A stretch of DNA of 64,000 nt from NCBI RefSeq assembly GCF_040712315.1, contig NC_134022.1, positions 1,302,001 through 1,366,000 of the forward strand. Direction: 5' to 3'. The translations under genes were made by a program, and so were the position numbers. This DNA comes from Castanea sativa (lineage: Eukaryota > Streptophyta > Magnoliopsida > Fagales > Fagaceae). Below are positions 12,001 through 24,460 of the stretch, in pieces. Position 1 is the stretch's first letter. Each line of letters starts with the position of its first letter. The notes under the pieces are model-generated. The model was not told where the DNA came from. It was given only the letters and a program-made list of their open reading frames with translations, and did no database searches.

Positions 12001-14846
12001 GCATAACTTTTTCTAGTTGTAATTGTTTAGAGACTTCTTTGTTTTTTTTTTTTTTTTTTTTTTTTAATTTTTAATTCGTGGTCTCTTTTTAAAAAAAACC
12101 ATTCTCACTTACAACACACACACAAAAAAAAAAATCTATAAAAGTATAACAAAAATGCAACCACCGACCAAAAACATAAGAATCAGAAATTTGCAATAGA
12201 AATAGGAACCCTTGTAAAAAACAATTAATTGACTAAAAATTAAGGAATTGAAAGAGGTGGAGGAAGACATAAAATAACATTAGTAGATTAAAACATGTAT
12301 ATACTTAGGAGTTGAAACATGTATCACATTACCCATTTATCAACCAAATCCTTAGCAAGTTTTCTGTTGGATGTGGTTTCCTCATCAGATTTTGATAAAA
12401 ACATAATGACCTGCCCAAAAATATAGTCAATCAGTCAAAGTTATTCCTTCCATATCCGAGCTGCAAAAGTTATGGACTGATTCTTCCAAGGTCATTCCTA
12501 CCTTTCCAAGACCACTCTTCTTCAGTTGTTCTCTTCTATCATACTGCTCTAGATCAATAGGAAACTGCATAACAGAAGCAACATATCAGAGGCTACATAT
12601 AGTCTGTCAATGATTATTACTACTACATGTTATAGACCAAAAAATGCTGGGAACTCTTGACTTTACATCAGTCAAAATCTTCAGGATTGCAGCACGAATG
12701 TTAATGTTTGGTAAGCTTCCATCAGGAAGAGGTTCAAGCCAATTCTTTAATAAAGTTAGCACTCCATGATCTAAAAATTCTTGTTGAAGCTGCTTCCTGA
12801 ACCAAGATTGGTTGACACAGAACATAAGAACCTAAAAGATACGAATTACTGATGCTATTAATAGAGAAGAATTCCCAAAAAGACTGATAGCAGACTGTTT
12901 ACTTTGAAAGGACCTCAGTCAGAAGAGGCAGTTTTTTTAATTTATTAACAGCAGGCTTCGCCTGTCTATTAAGGTCTGCATCCTCTTCTGCTGTGACCTC
13001 AAGCTCAGCCATGACATTCTCAACTAGCAACGCAATTTCCGCAGGGCTTCTCTCATTCTTCTTTCTTTTCTTCCCCATCTTAAAGAGCTCCTTAATTTCA
13101 TCATCTTCTTCACCCTCCTCTGCCTAGAAGCATCCAATGATGGATCAAAAAAATAAAAATCAAGATACCAACCAGGCAGAAATCAAGCAATCAATAGGAA
13201 TGAGTTGATAAGCAGATTACTCAGTCAACAACATAGAAAAATACGATATCAGGCTACAAACCACTAGCACAACAGAAAAAAATAAAATAAAATAGAAAAC
13301 CTCAAACTTCAAAAATTTGAATCAACTACAATCAGCATGTACTTTATGCTATTCTAGGAAGAGCTTATTAAATGAAAAAAACAACATAAACAACAAAAAG
13401 AGATGCACAGCAGCATTACAACATCAGTACTTCACCTGAAATGTATAAATATATAAATAAATGAAAAATTGACCTGAGGAGCTTCACCAGGAGAACGCGG
13501 CTCATTACCACTTCCATACCCATCGGCGGGTTCCACACCAGTGTCATCTATGAAGTTGTCATCATCCACAGTCCTGGAACCCTCTTGATCATCCTAATCC
13601 ATTGAAGAGTGGGAAATAATTAAAAATGTTTACTAGGATACTAAAAGCATAGATAACATACAGAACAAATGGATTTGTGGTAAACTATGATGAATTAATC
13701 TTCAAGGTCCCAAGATTTTTTTAAAAAAAAAAACACTAAAATCAGAATATTAATTCCCAAAGCAAATAAACGAAAGGTATAGCCCTTCATAATCTATTTA
13801 TTGTACACACACCACACACAAAATACATCTGAATGCAAAAAAAAATGATAGAGTTCTGTATGAACAATATAAAAACTTGAAAGAAATCGGCAATGAACTA
13901 GAAAAATATAATGCTGGAATGTAGAACATATCACAACTGGCTCTGAGCATTATCAATTACCCAAATTCCAGCCATCTTAATCACAAAACTCCATGGAAAC
14001 AAAAACATCAAAGCACAGGCTTTGAACTCTGAAATAGATTTAAGCGTCCCAAATCAAAACCATAAACAAAGAATTCACAACTAATTCCAACTTCACCTAA
14101 AACTAGTTTTTATCATTTGTTCTTTGATAGGTGTCATAGATGATGATGACAACAGTATAAACCAAGTACAAAAAATCAAAAACCCTAGAATAATACCTCA
14201 GAATCGCCACCAGCAATAGTGTCCCACATCTCTTTGACCTCACCATCATGATCCTTGCCAGACTTACCAGCAGAAAAGCCTCTCTTCGAGTCACCGCCAC
14301 CCTTTCCCTTTCCCGAAGAAGAAGAAGAAGAAGAAAACCCTCTCTTCTCTCCTCCTTTACTGTGCCTCTTTTCCTTCTTTCCACTACTTTCCTTTCCCTT
14401 CTTCCTCTTCCTCTCAAAATCATCGTCCTCCTCCTCCCCAACCAGATTCCTCAACCCTAAACCGTCGTCTTCGTCTTCGTCCTCGTCGATCAAACTCGGA
14501 GCCACGATCTCCTTCGCCGAGTCTCCACTCTTCTTCACCAGCCGCTTCCGCGGCTTCCCGGTCTTCAACGACGCCTCGTCGTACACCGGCGTCTCCGATC
14601 GCTCTCTCTGTTGCCAGTTCTCCTCATCGTCGTCATCAAAAGGACCCTGCCCCCGCGGCTCCGGAGATTGCTCCCGATCTGACTGTACGTCGTCGAAGTC
14701 CATCAATGGCTCTCCATCCTCGTCACGAAACCTGAAAAAAATTTCCAAATTTAATTTTCAATTAATCGAAGTAAAAAAAAAAAAAAAAACCCTAATTTTG
14801 AGAGGAAGAGAGCAAGAAATACATACGGATCGTCTTGGAAACCCAT
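9004..14846 (-). CDS. IWS1: IWS1-like transcription elongation factor (11 exons, 525 aa)
   Basis: Exons, 5' to 3': 14846-14827, 14731-14197, 13593-13474, 13123-12903, 12796-12667, 12564-12502, 12410-12333, 11772-11681, 11582-11517, 11404-11251 and 9102-9004. They total 1578 nt in one frame. The first exon is only 20 nt. Residues 1 to about 225 are acidic, Ser/Lys-rich and disordered (FRDEDGEPLMDFDD near the start). The conserved TFIIS-N-like (LW) domain covers about 250-415, including FLDHGVLTLLKNWLEPLPDG, NINIRAAILKILTD and RREQLKKSGLGKVIMFL; a basic tail ends GRGMVKYL. The exon 4/5 junction was chosen because it restores VLSKKQLQQEFLDHG, as in Arabidopsis IWS1; a second in-frame acceptor lies upstream near 12832. 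In the family, IWS1 binds Spt6 on elongating RNA polymerase II and in Arabidopsis acts with BES1 in brassinosteroid-responsive transcription and in nitrate-related repression (HNI9). It acts in the nucleus. Confidence 0.95.
9977..10309. mobile_element. Palindromic MITE in the last IWS1 intron
   Basis: The ends are GGGTAAAATATTATTTTGG and its diverged complement ending TATTTTACCC, with internal stretches (CCTAAACTTTA / TAAAGTTTAGGG) also complementary. The element is a 333-bp imperfect hairpin. Both flanks are poly-A, so a target duplication cannot be judged. Confidence 0.7.
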
Positions 14847-17640
14847 ATTTGGGGGTAATGAATTAGAGAGATTTCAGTGCCAATAGAAAAATTTCTCTGA
14901 GAGATTTTTATGAATCCTCTACAAGTCAATCGAAACAACAACAAAGAAAATTTCTTTAGCGTGCGAGAGATAAAGATAAGGACAATAATGGAGTTTGAAT
15001 TTGAGCAGAGAGAGAAGCATAGGAAAGACAAGTAGGTGGAGCTGTGGTCTTATACGGTGCGGATTTGTATAGCATTAAGGGTCGGTTCAGGTATTATCTT
15101 TTTATTGTATTTGTATGGTCAAGGATAGGATAAACAACAATTTATCGTGTTTAAATAACATTATACGGTACATATTTTTTCATTCATATGTATTTTCATA
15201 AAACAACAATATTATTAGAAATTTCTTGTCAAACGGGCATTATATGAGTTTCATAGTTGAATTCATTTATTCGAGTACAGAAAATTTTGAGTTTTGAGTA
15301 ATAATGAGTTTCACTATTATTTGTACATTCATAGTAGTATTTAAGTTTGGCAAGTGGCAGCAGCCATATGCATATGAGCTCCCTTTTTATCCATTAAAAA
15401 AAATGGGGAATATCGTCAGCGCCCCCGTGGTGAGCTTAATATCTAGCTCATTGGATATTGAGCTCTAAAAAGTGATTGAGGTAAGTTATGGAAGTTTAAC
15501 CGATCTTAACTTAGTTAGGTAAAATATCAATTTTTGAACCACAAGTAGGCAAAGTGGGATTAAACCATACTACATGTAGGTAACCTGTTATTATCCAAAA
15601 AAAGAAAATGATAAATTCCTCAAAGTTTCCTTTAGATTTAGAGGAATAACACTCCACAGTCCACTCTCATCCTTTAAACTTAAAGAAATAAATATATTAA
15701 TCATTTCTTTAATAACGGTAACAAAATATTTCAAATTTTAAAATTCTCAGCCAAACTTGACCACTGTTTGGTGACAATAACATACACCCAAAAATTTAAA
15801 ATAAATCCCTTTCACTAACCAATGATTAGGGTTTCGCCGAGGGGATATTTTCAAATCTTTGAATATTCTTATTATTGTATTAACAAAATGAATAATGTGT
15901 TGATTTCTTCATATCTCAATGAAGTCGAGTGTCACTTCCCTTAAGATTTAAGGTAGAGTGTTATCCTCTCAAATCTCAAAGAAAATTTGTCTAACTTACC
16001 CCCAAAATATATATCATTGTCATTAGAATTGTTGGATAACAAGAAAGGGAAATTCATTGTGGAAAATATATTTGCACTTAAAACCTTTTTGTTTAAGATG
16101 CATTCATCCAAATAAACAAAATAATAAGTTATATAAACTAAAACAAAACATCAATATCATATTCAAAATTTAAAATTTTCAAATCTTATTATCAAAATTC
16201 TGAGTTAGATATTATTATCAAATTTAACTTTAGAATTTTAAAACAGTAAGTCTAGAATTCAAAATGGTCTGAAGAATAATAAGTGAGTTTCTCACAAACT
16301 GGGAGTAGAGTTTTGCCCGAGAATGGATAGAGTGCAGAGTGCAGAGTGCTACTATGGTCACACCTAAATAGGGAAGTCACACTGGTCACCTCTCCTCTAC
16401 TCATTTTTTGTTTACCAAATAAAGACAGGAAAAAAAGAAGTCTAGAATGCAAAATTTCACCACGTGTTTTTTTTTGACAAATAGTCTAACATGACTCAAT
16501 ATGAAAATAATATTATTCTAATTAATAATGATAAGTCCATAACTTACCACTTAAAAAGTTTGTGCCAAAAAACTTGGGATCGTACTGTTACTTTTCTTTT
16601 AAAAAAATAAATGAGTTAATGTTTCTTGTCTTTAAAAAAAAAATAAAGTTAAAATTGCAGGATAAAGAAGAAACATGACTTTTTTTTTCTCTCTCTCAGT
16701 AAAAGAAGGGAAAATTTAATGGATGCCTACTTTCCTAATAAATGTTATGCAATCACATGTTTAGCTTCTTTTTTTTTATCCCACTTTCTAAAATAAATTG
16801 TTCACATGTCCATGTATACACAAAAGGTCACCCTATGATAGATAATATATATGTCACGCATCCTCATGTTATTTTAGGATAGATTGTGCATGTCATTCTA
16901 GGATAGATTTTACTTTTGTTTCATGTCATTGCACGCATAATATATTTTCTTTAAAACTAAATGCCAAATATTCAATTGTCATTTAAATGGTGAGATTTAA
17001 AAATTAAATTTGAAATGAGATACTATCTTTTTGGATAGGCGTTGTGGGATGTCTAACACCTTCTCCACATGTAATCAAATTTCTAAATCTTTGATTTTTT
17101 GGTTCTAACTCTATTTTCTTTTTAAGATTAGGAGCCTGTTTTTTGTTTGGAGACCGTGACCCCAGTCCAACTTGTCAAATGGTTTGACATAACCCAACAA
17201 ATAGGTGGAGTTGTGTTATTTTCTCTTCAGGGTGAAGGTTCTATTGAAAAATTAAAAAATGAGGACCAAAATGAAAATATGGTAAAAATATAGGGACAAA
17301 AAAAAAAAACAAAGCATTTTCACTATAACTTTTTATTGGATTAATTATATGTTCTCTATATTTTTAACATGCATACCAAGTTTCTCAACAATCACATGTT
17401 ATTTACTATTCAATCTAGAAGCTCATCTTTTATGCATAATTTTATATACAAAAAATTGAAATTTAAACATTTAATCGATGTCATATTTATTAATTTCATA
17501 TTATCTTAAAATTTTGATTATAACAGTTGATTTGTTAACATTCATATCTAATAAAAAAATATTGAGTAGTGTAACATAACTTAGAGTTATAATATATAAA
17601 GGAGTTGTCCCCAAATCACACTCCATGGGTCGTAGACCAT
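14847..17640. other. IWS1 promoter side and AT-rich spacer
   Basis: About 14847-15050 is likely the IWS1 5' UTR and promoter. Beyond that, 15525-15600 carries a diverged piece of the same 'accacaagtaggcaaagtgg' repeat type seen near 26.0 and 50.05 kb. I see no gene. Confidence 0.4.
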
Positions 17641-17654
17641 AACCCCATTAAATA

Positions 17655-18356
17655 GTAGAATTGTTAGAGGAAATGGACCCATATCGTATCCAATGGCAAA
17701 AAGATCTTAGGCCCAATAAATAAACTAAAGGCTAACTACAAAAGTTGCTCGCATCCCCGAATTGATGCAAGATAATATATGACCCTCAGACAAAGAAACC
17801 CTAGGAGCTTAATGCCAACGAAGTAGTTGACAACGAACACAACCCCATAAGGACCGTTCGAGGTTCCTAGTTAAATAACCTTTAAAACAAGTAACAGTCA
17901 CCTCCACATTAATTAGATGTTCCTACCTAACACAATCGCATTTATTACTAAATGATTGGCCTAAACAATGTTTCATACCCCCAAAAATCCATTTTCATCG
18001 TCAAAAGAATGGAGGAGACACTTGATGGGACAAGTATCTCTTGGCCCACGTTGTGACAGCCCACTACTCATAAGAGGGCTTAGGGTTATATATAGAGAGA
18101 AAAGGCACACATAGAAGGGGGCAGAAAAACTTAGAGAGAGAAAAGAGTTTAGAGAAACACTTTGTATTTGCCTTTGGATGGATGTATCCTTGGCAAGATT
18201 AATTCCGAGCTGTTTATCAATAATAAGTTTGTACCATTTAATTTCTATTCTTGTTCTAACCTCCCATTGTGGATTAAACATTTTCTACTCATTACAAATT
18301 AGTTGTGATGATCAAATTCTGCTTAGCGGTTCATTTTGTTAGTTAGTTTTTGACCC
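17655..18356 (+). mobile_element. LTR-like segment
   Basis: This roughly 700-bp stretch is less AT-rich than its flanks, contains a TATA-like GTTATATATAGAGAG at about 18083, and is followed by a CT/AG-rich leader-like stretch. This resembles the promoter part of a plant LTR. Boundaries and flanking duplications could not be fixed. Confidence 0.35.
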
Positions 18357-18357
18357 A

Positions 18358-18397
<40 letters not shown>

Positions 18398-18589
18398 TTT
18401 CTAAGTAATAAAATTTATTGAAAAAGAAACAAGAAAAGAGAGGAGAAAACTCATGTACACAAGGTGCATAGTTGTATAACAAAAGTTCTCCTAAAGAATT
18501 TCATGATAAAAAGAATTAAAAATTGAAAAGAAAGAGAATCAATAAAATTTACAAACAAACATCATTAAGACCATAGGACCAAGAGTGCA

Positions 18590-18960
18590 AGAGCATTCAG
18601 ACAAGGATCTCACAATCAATGACTCCCAACACCATAACTGGTTACTGCACAACGTTAAATGTATGATTGATCCTCTCGCTCCATATTGCCCACACTAGAA
18701 TAACGGGGCTATAATCCAAACAAAAATACCTATGATGTTTATACGTAGAGGATGTACACACAACCTTCTTAGGCATCATCCAACGTACCCCAATGAGCCC
18801 AAACATATGGTAAGAACAAATGATAATGACTACAAGTCTCAGGCTACTCCACAATGATAACAAATGTTCCATTGCTCCACTACTTTATTTGCACATGCAA
18901 CACCAATCTACCAAAACAACTCTTTTAACAAGGGTTCACCTGTCAAAAAATTTCCCTATG
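18590..18960 (-). mobile_element. LINE relic, zinc-binding (zf-RVT) tail
   Basis: On the minus strand the translation contains CCMCK, then MEHLLSLWS, FGLIGVRWMMPKKVV and LVWAIWSERINHTF. This is the order of motifs at the end of plant L1-type LINE ORF2 (CxxC, HLLxHC, RWxMPxxV, WxIWxERN). A stop interrupts it just after the CxxC. It is the same motif block as the relic in the CLPP4 intron. Confidence 0.7.
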
Positions 18961-18976
18961 TTTCTGTCTAGATAAA

Positions 18977-19163
18977 GTAAGCGTTTGGGAAGTGCGTTTT
19001 GCGCTTCTCATGTCTGTGCATGTTTTTTTTTTCCAGCTGAGCCCGTCTTGCGCTGTTCATTGTCCATAAACAGTGTATTTAAGCATGTAAACAGTAAAAT
19101 TTGAGTGAACAGTAATTTTTTTTATTGTTTTCAGTTCTCAACAAAATAAGCGGTATCCAAACA
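18977..19163. mobile_element. MITE with GTTTGG/CCAAAC ends (copy 1 of a family)
   Basis: It opens with GTAAGCGTTTGGGAAG and closes with GCGGTATCCAAACAG. The interior carries several copies of CTGTTCA/TGAACAGT, the hallmark shared with the elements at 29791 and 53189. Confidence 0.55.
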
Positions 19164-19353
19164 GAACAAAAAAACAACAATCTTTGGAGTCTTTGAGCAC
19201 CTAATACTTTTCCATGGAAAGCTGTTACCATTGGAATCTCTTAGATCCCCCTCAAAGAGCTATTACCATGAAACAGGTTTTAATGAAACCTGTTGGAAGA
19301 AGATCCAGAATGACCATAATAAGAATAGAGTATTAAAATAACGAATGAGTTTG

Positions 19354-20205
19354 CATCAAAACAAAACAGATATTCTTGACTTCTTGTTTGATGCTAAGAC
19401 TCTTCTTTTCTTTTCCTCTTTCTTCTTCTTCCCTTATTTTTTAATTTTTTAAATTAAGAACATTTTTCATCATTAACTAATATAATAAAAGAAAGTGCTT
19501 TTGTAATAAATATAAATAAAAGTCCTTTAAGTTCTAAACACTTTCCTTTAATTTGATCTTCCATCCTTTCTAATACCACACTAAAGCCACAACACTACGA
19601 AAGACCTTAGTCCCAAAACTTCAAAATACACTTTTTTTCTATAATTATTATACCAATTGGTATAAAAACAAAATAGATATTCTTGCTTGATGCTAAGACT
19701 CTTCTTTTCTTTAAGAACATTTCTCATCATTGCAATACAGATGTGATAAAAAGAAATTTTTTTTATAATAACGTACACAAAAGGTCACTGAAGTTCTAAA
19801 AACATTCTTTTACATTGGATCTTCCATAAAGCCACAATAAAGGGAAAGACACATAAATAACAACAAGAAAAGACCTTGGCCCCAAAATTTTGAAATACAC
19901 TTTTTTTTTAATATACCAATTGGTATCAAAACAAAATAGACATTCTTGTTTGATGCTAAGACTATTTTTTCTCCCTTGTATTTTTTTTTTAATTAAAAGC
20001 ATTTCTCATTATTGCAATACAATTATTGTAAAAAAGATGTTTCTGTAATAATATATTCAAAAGTCCTTGAAGTTCAAAAAAAAAAAAAAAATCCTTGACA
20101 CTGTTTCTTTCATACTTTCTAATACCAAACTAATGCCACAACACAGAGAAAGACACAGAAACAACAACGACGCCAAGGCCTAAGTCCCAAATATTTGACT
20201 TAGCA
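19354..20205. repeat. Three-copy degenerate tandem repeat (~260-300 bp units)
   Basis: Units start near 19354, 19656 and 19919. Each opens with a version of ATCAAAACAAAATAGATATTC, followed by TTGATGCTAAGACT, then a T-rich stretch, then 'catttctcat(t/c)att', 'gaagttc', 'atcttccat' or 'actttctaatacca', and 'cccaaaa(c/t)tt'. Copies differ by many small indels. Confidence 0.75.
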
Positions 20206-20209
20206 ATAG

Positions 20210-22113
20210 ATCCTCAACACACTAAACTGGGTCACTGCATATTTTCTGGAATGGGTCGTACTAGAGTCACATGAGTCTTATTTTATGTTTTGAGTCCTTT
20301 TTCTATTTTGGTTTAAAAGTTCTTAATTACTTCTCTTCATAATTAGGAGTCTCAGTCTTTCTAGGTAAAGGTTATTTAGCAATCCTATTCCTTCTAGAAG
20401 TAGTATTGGCAAATAGCCTATACATGAGTATTTTATGTATTCAATAATAGACAGATGGAGAGATTAACTATAATAAAATTCCAGCAGCTTAAGAGTATAA
20501 TTGCCTTCTCCTACCTAAGAATGATTTTGTTTAGGAAACCTAGATGTTATTTCTAGGGTTTATCTTGCTTTGTTTCTTGTTCCATTCATGGTTTTAACTT
20601 TTAACATCTAAAGGTTATGAAGCTCATTCACTAATCACTACCCAAATTTTTTTTATTACTTAACTAGGCTTAAACCCTTAAACACCAACCCTAATCAAGA
20701 ACCCTAATTTAGTGCTGAATTCCTAAAGATTCTACATCAAAATTGGCTTCTATCTTACATCACACGTGTGGCATGAAAATTCAACAAGCACATACCTGTT
20801 ATTATGCACATACCTGTTATTATGCACAAATAAATTTTTGAAAAAAAATGTTTATCACATGATAAACTAAGAAAATAAATACTTAAAAGGGAGTACAAAA
20901 TAAATAGCAGGCAATCCATAGCATCATTCTTATAGTGTTGATTATGCAAGCAGCATTTAAACACAAGCAGGTTTATGACAACTCCAACACTCCCCCCAAA
21001 ATACACACTAGAAAAATGCTACCATGCAACTAGTTAACCCAGTTATGTACAAGTTGCATATAAATTTCAGACTCACTACAGGCTTTTCAAGCATAGCAAC
21101 TAGACATATCAGAGATGAAGTTGTGCAGAACCAATCACTGAGGAGACCTCGATATTAGGAAATTATAAATGCAATATATAAGATACAACAACTAATTAGT
21201 AGTCCTTTTTCTTGGAGACCATTGACAAAAGCATAGAATTATTAGAATAGGGAAACTTGCTCCTCCTCTCCCCCAGGAAAGCAAAACAAAACAAATTAAA
21301 AAAGGTATAACCAACTAGTCCAAAATCATTAAACAACCTAATTTTAATCAATCTGCAGGGTTAAAACACTTTATTTAAAGATTTTTAGTATACAATTGGA
21401 AGGACTCGATAAAAAATAGGTCAGGAATACTTATTAAAAATAAATAAATAGGACAGGAATGGTTGCAATTTTGACAAATGCAGTTTCTAGCTCACATTAT
21501 GTAAACAATAGCGTCCACTTATTTTACAATACTGTTATGATGATCACGAGACTAAATTATAGAAGCTTATCAGACAATTCTGCGCAATTTTTCTCACTTA
21601 TGTTTGTTTTCTTCCTCAATTAATAGAATTTGTTAGTGTGCTTTTCTATTGACTGAAATTTAGGGCTCGAAGTGACCTCTTTATACCAATTTTAACAATC
21701 TTATACAGTTTGAAGTGTTCAGAATAGCATGAATAACTAGTAGCATTAACAGTAAGCATATGCAATGCAGGGTGAAGGTGCAAGTGCCCCATTACCTGAT
21801 ATGCACTCAAGAACACAACCCATCAGATCATCCCCACACATCAATGTTAATAAACAAAGATTGTAATTTGTGGAGAACTTAAACTATCTGAAGCACATTG
21901 ACCTCATGATTCTGTTTATGTAGGATATTAAAGACAAGATAATGTAGTTATAAACTGACTGCATTATGTTAAGGTGAAGTACCCTCATTTGCTACAGACG
22001 TCACAAAGGGTGACTGAGAATAGTCATTAGCTCATAAGGGTGCTTGATGTACATTAAACATACTTCAACCCCTAATTGATGAAAAGCTATATACAGAGCA
22101 CTCATTACCAGAA
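20210..22113. other. Spacer downstream of the J-protein gene
   Basis: 20215-20750 has an LTR-like character (less AT-rich, many short pyrimidine tracts) but no ends I can fix. At 20788-20825 an 18- to 20-bp unit (CACATACCTGTTATTATG) is duplicated. The last few hundred bases before 22114 are presumably the J-protein 3' UTR. No gene seen. Confidence 0.4.
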
Positions 22114-24018
22114 TTACCTCCGCCAATCAATACTAAGCAAATCTGAAGGAAGTGAAGCAGGATCAAGTTCCCAACAATCTTTCAAAAGCTCTGGAGCCTC
22201 ATTCCCAGAAAGCTTCCTTGCAGGAATCTGATGTGAAAACAACCGAACGTCATCTCCTTCAAGACATCTAATAGCATGAGAACCAATCTCCCTTCTCTTA
22301 AACACCGTCTTGAACCCATCAACCTTCTCAAGATATGCCATGCTTAAACCATGAATCTCACTGAAACTCGTCAAAAACACAACTATGTCATAGCACCGCT
22401 TATCTTTAGCAGAGAGGTTTCTTCCTTCTGCATCAACAGCAGCATCGTTATAAAGTGCCCACACTGAGCCCTTCCTTGGATAAATTCTATAAACCTCCCT
22501 TGCTGCTCGCTCACAATCCACAATATGAGAAAAGACATTCACTGAGTTAACGGAAGTCTTCCTAGAAACCTTAAATCTTCCACAAGAAATATGAAATCCC
22601 ATTTTCTCCCAAATTATAAGCCCCTCATCCCCATTACTTTGAAAATCCAACCAACTCATCTTCACCTCAAAAGGATTGACCGAAACAACTTCATCTATCA
22701 AACCATAATGCCTTGGCATTCCATCATCATCATCATAGATAGCCCACACTTGCCCTCTCTTAAAACTTTTCTCTACTCTATCTTTATCAAAATCATAATA
22801 GTCTGAATCCTCCACTGACATAATCTCCAAATCCCCACTTCTAGACTCCTTGCGCCTATCAATGTCCAAGCCCATGCCCTTCTTATTGCGCCTCTCAGTT
22901 TCTAAATCCCCACTTTTAGAATCCCTACTCTTCTTCAAATCTCCATGCCTCTCCTTCTCCTTCCTCTTTTCTCTTTCATTCTTCTCCTTTTCCTTTGACT
23001 TCAATTTCATCCTCTCTTGATGCGCCCTTTGCTTTGCTTCCAACTGCATCTCCGCCAATGTCATCATCTCCTCCCCAGTTTTCGCCCTCTTCGGCATTGA
23101 CCTCTCTAACACATCCCCAACAGTCCTCATTCTCTTCTTCAAACCCGAATTCCTCCTCAATCTCCCACCACTCCATATACCTCCATCATCACCATCCTCA
23201 TCCACTTCCCCTTCCAATTCCCCACTTGTCACTCCGCCACCGCCACCACCGTGCAATCTCCCCTTAACATTCACACTTCCCAATTTCACACCACTACCCA
23301 TTTTTCCCTTCACACCACCACAGACACTTGTCAAATTCTCACCACTACCCATTTTCTGATTGGAACCCAACTGCTCAAATCTCTTCCTCAACCTCTCACT
23401 CCGAACCCTAGTACTTTCCTCCACAGCAACAGCATCATCCCCATCCCCATCCCCATCATTGGTCTCAACCTGCACAGCCAGAAAGCTCTTCCTACAACTA
23501 GGACACACCAAACTATGACCCAAATACTTCTTCTCAAACTTGTGCAACAAACGGCACGTGGAACAAGCGGTCCAGAAAGTGTCCAGAGCAGGACCAGCAT
23601 TGACATTGGCATTGACATTGTCATCCTGAATCCTAATCCTAAGCTTCATATCATACTCTTTCCTACGAATCTTATCGGACAAGAACCGAAAGGCGTCGCC
23701 GACGAGCTTAAAGGCCTCTTCGGAGCCAGCATAAGGGTTCTTGTCAGGGTGAAGAAGCAAAGCGAGTTTTTTGTACTGTTTTTTAATGGTGTTAATGTGA
23801 GCAAAAGGTTCTACCTGGAGGATGGTGTACCAATCGGAATCAGGGGAGCGGAGGATCTTGAAGGATGTGACCATCTCCGAGAGCCCATCCAGGTTGGGCG
23901 CTAGCCGAAGGGCTCGCTTCGCGTACTTGAGGGCGGACTTCAGCTTCGACTTCTTGTATTTCGTCTCTGCTATGCCTTTCAGACGCACTGCTTCTTCCTC
24001 TTCTTCACAACCCCCCAT
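22114..24018 (-). CDS. J-domain (DNAJ/Hsp40) protein with zinc ribbon and DUF3444 (single exon, 634 aa)
   Basis: One uninterrupted frame of 634 codons. Residues 1-60 form a helical N-terminal segment (SALKYAKRALRLAPNL) typical of this plant subfamily. The J domain spans about 62-126 with the HPD motif intact at 90-92 (LLLHPDKNPYAG), so Hsp70 stimulation is plausible. Cys152/155 and Cys172/175 form a zinc ribbon (CSTC...CPSC). Residues about 190-415 are low-complexity and very Lys/Glu/Arg-rich with nuclear-localisation-like clusters. A single DUF3444 domain covers about 419-610 (GQVWAIYDDDDGMPRHYGLI, WLDF, KGSVWALYND), ending in SIDWRR. DUF3444 has no firmly established role as far as I know; the domain mix suggests a nuclear co-chaperone. 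Many plant members of this family are also intronless. I do not assign an orthologue name. Start chosen as the first ATG, giving MGGCEEEEEAVRLKGIAE. Confidence 0.95.
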   Translation of the reverse strand: MGGCEEEEEAVRLKGIAETKYKKSKLKSALKYAKRALRLAPNLDGLSEMVTSFKILRSPDSDWYTILQVEPFAHINTIKKQYKKLALLLHPDKNPYAGSEEAFKLVGDAFRFLSDKIRRKEYDMKLRIRIQDDNVNANVNAGPALDTFWTACSTCRLLHKFEKKYLGHSLVCPSCRKSFLAVQVETNDGDGDGDDAVAVEESTRVRSERLRKRFEQLGSNQKMGSGENLTSVCGGVKGKMGSGVKLGSVNVKGRLHGGGGGGVTSGELEGEVDEDGDDGGIWSGGRLRRNSGLKKRMRTVGDVLERSMPKRAKTGEEMMTLAEMQLEAKQRAHQERMKLKSKEKEKNEREKRKEKERHGDLKKSRDSKSGDLETERRNKKGMGLDIDRRKESRSGDLEIMSVEDSDYYDFDKDRVEKSFKRGQVWAIYDDDDGMPRHYGLIDEVVSVNPFEVKMSWLDFQSNGDEGLIIWEKMGFHISCGRFKVSRKTSVNSVNVFSHIVDCERAAREVYRIYPRKGSVWALYNDAAVDAEGRNLSAKDKRCYDIVVFLTSFSEIHGLSMAYLEKVDGFKTVFKRREIGSHAIRCLEGDDVRLFSHQIPARKLSGNEAPELLKDCWELDPASLPSDLLSIDWRR

Positions 24019-24460
24019 TTCTCTTTCTCTTATCTCTAACCTCTCACTGACTGAAACAGCAGCAATTGGTTTGGTTTGGGGGAGGAAGATAAATAGGGGT
24101 TTCGGGAATTGGGAGTGAGTGAGAGCCTAGAATGAAGCAATAGGGAACATTCCAGCACAGATACAAACTTTATCATAAAGTTGGCCACATTGACACTTTT
24201 TTTACAAATATTGTAAAATTGTTTGTGCGATTAGCATTTCTCAAATAATAATAATAATAATAATGAAAAATATTATTATTTATATAATATTTTCATAATA
24301 ATATTTAAGTGACAAATTATTATTAGCTATTATAAATAGATAAAAAAATAATTTAAGTTATGAATTTTTATAAATTTTTTTTTATTAATCAAATTATTTG
24401 TACTGTGTCTACAAATATACATATTTAAAGTTGACTAATTTCTCATCGGGTAAGGCTTCT

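Noticed and set aside
14255..14866. 203-codon plus-strand frame opposite IWS1 exon 2
   Set aside because: It is the antisense shadow of a Ser/Glu/Asp/Lys-rich exon; the minus frame carries the conserved IWS1 N-terminus.
23251..23904. 217-codon plus-strand frame
   Set aside because: It lies wholly opposite the J-protein coding exon and has low-complexity composition.
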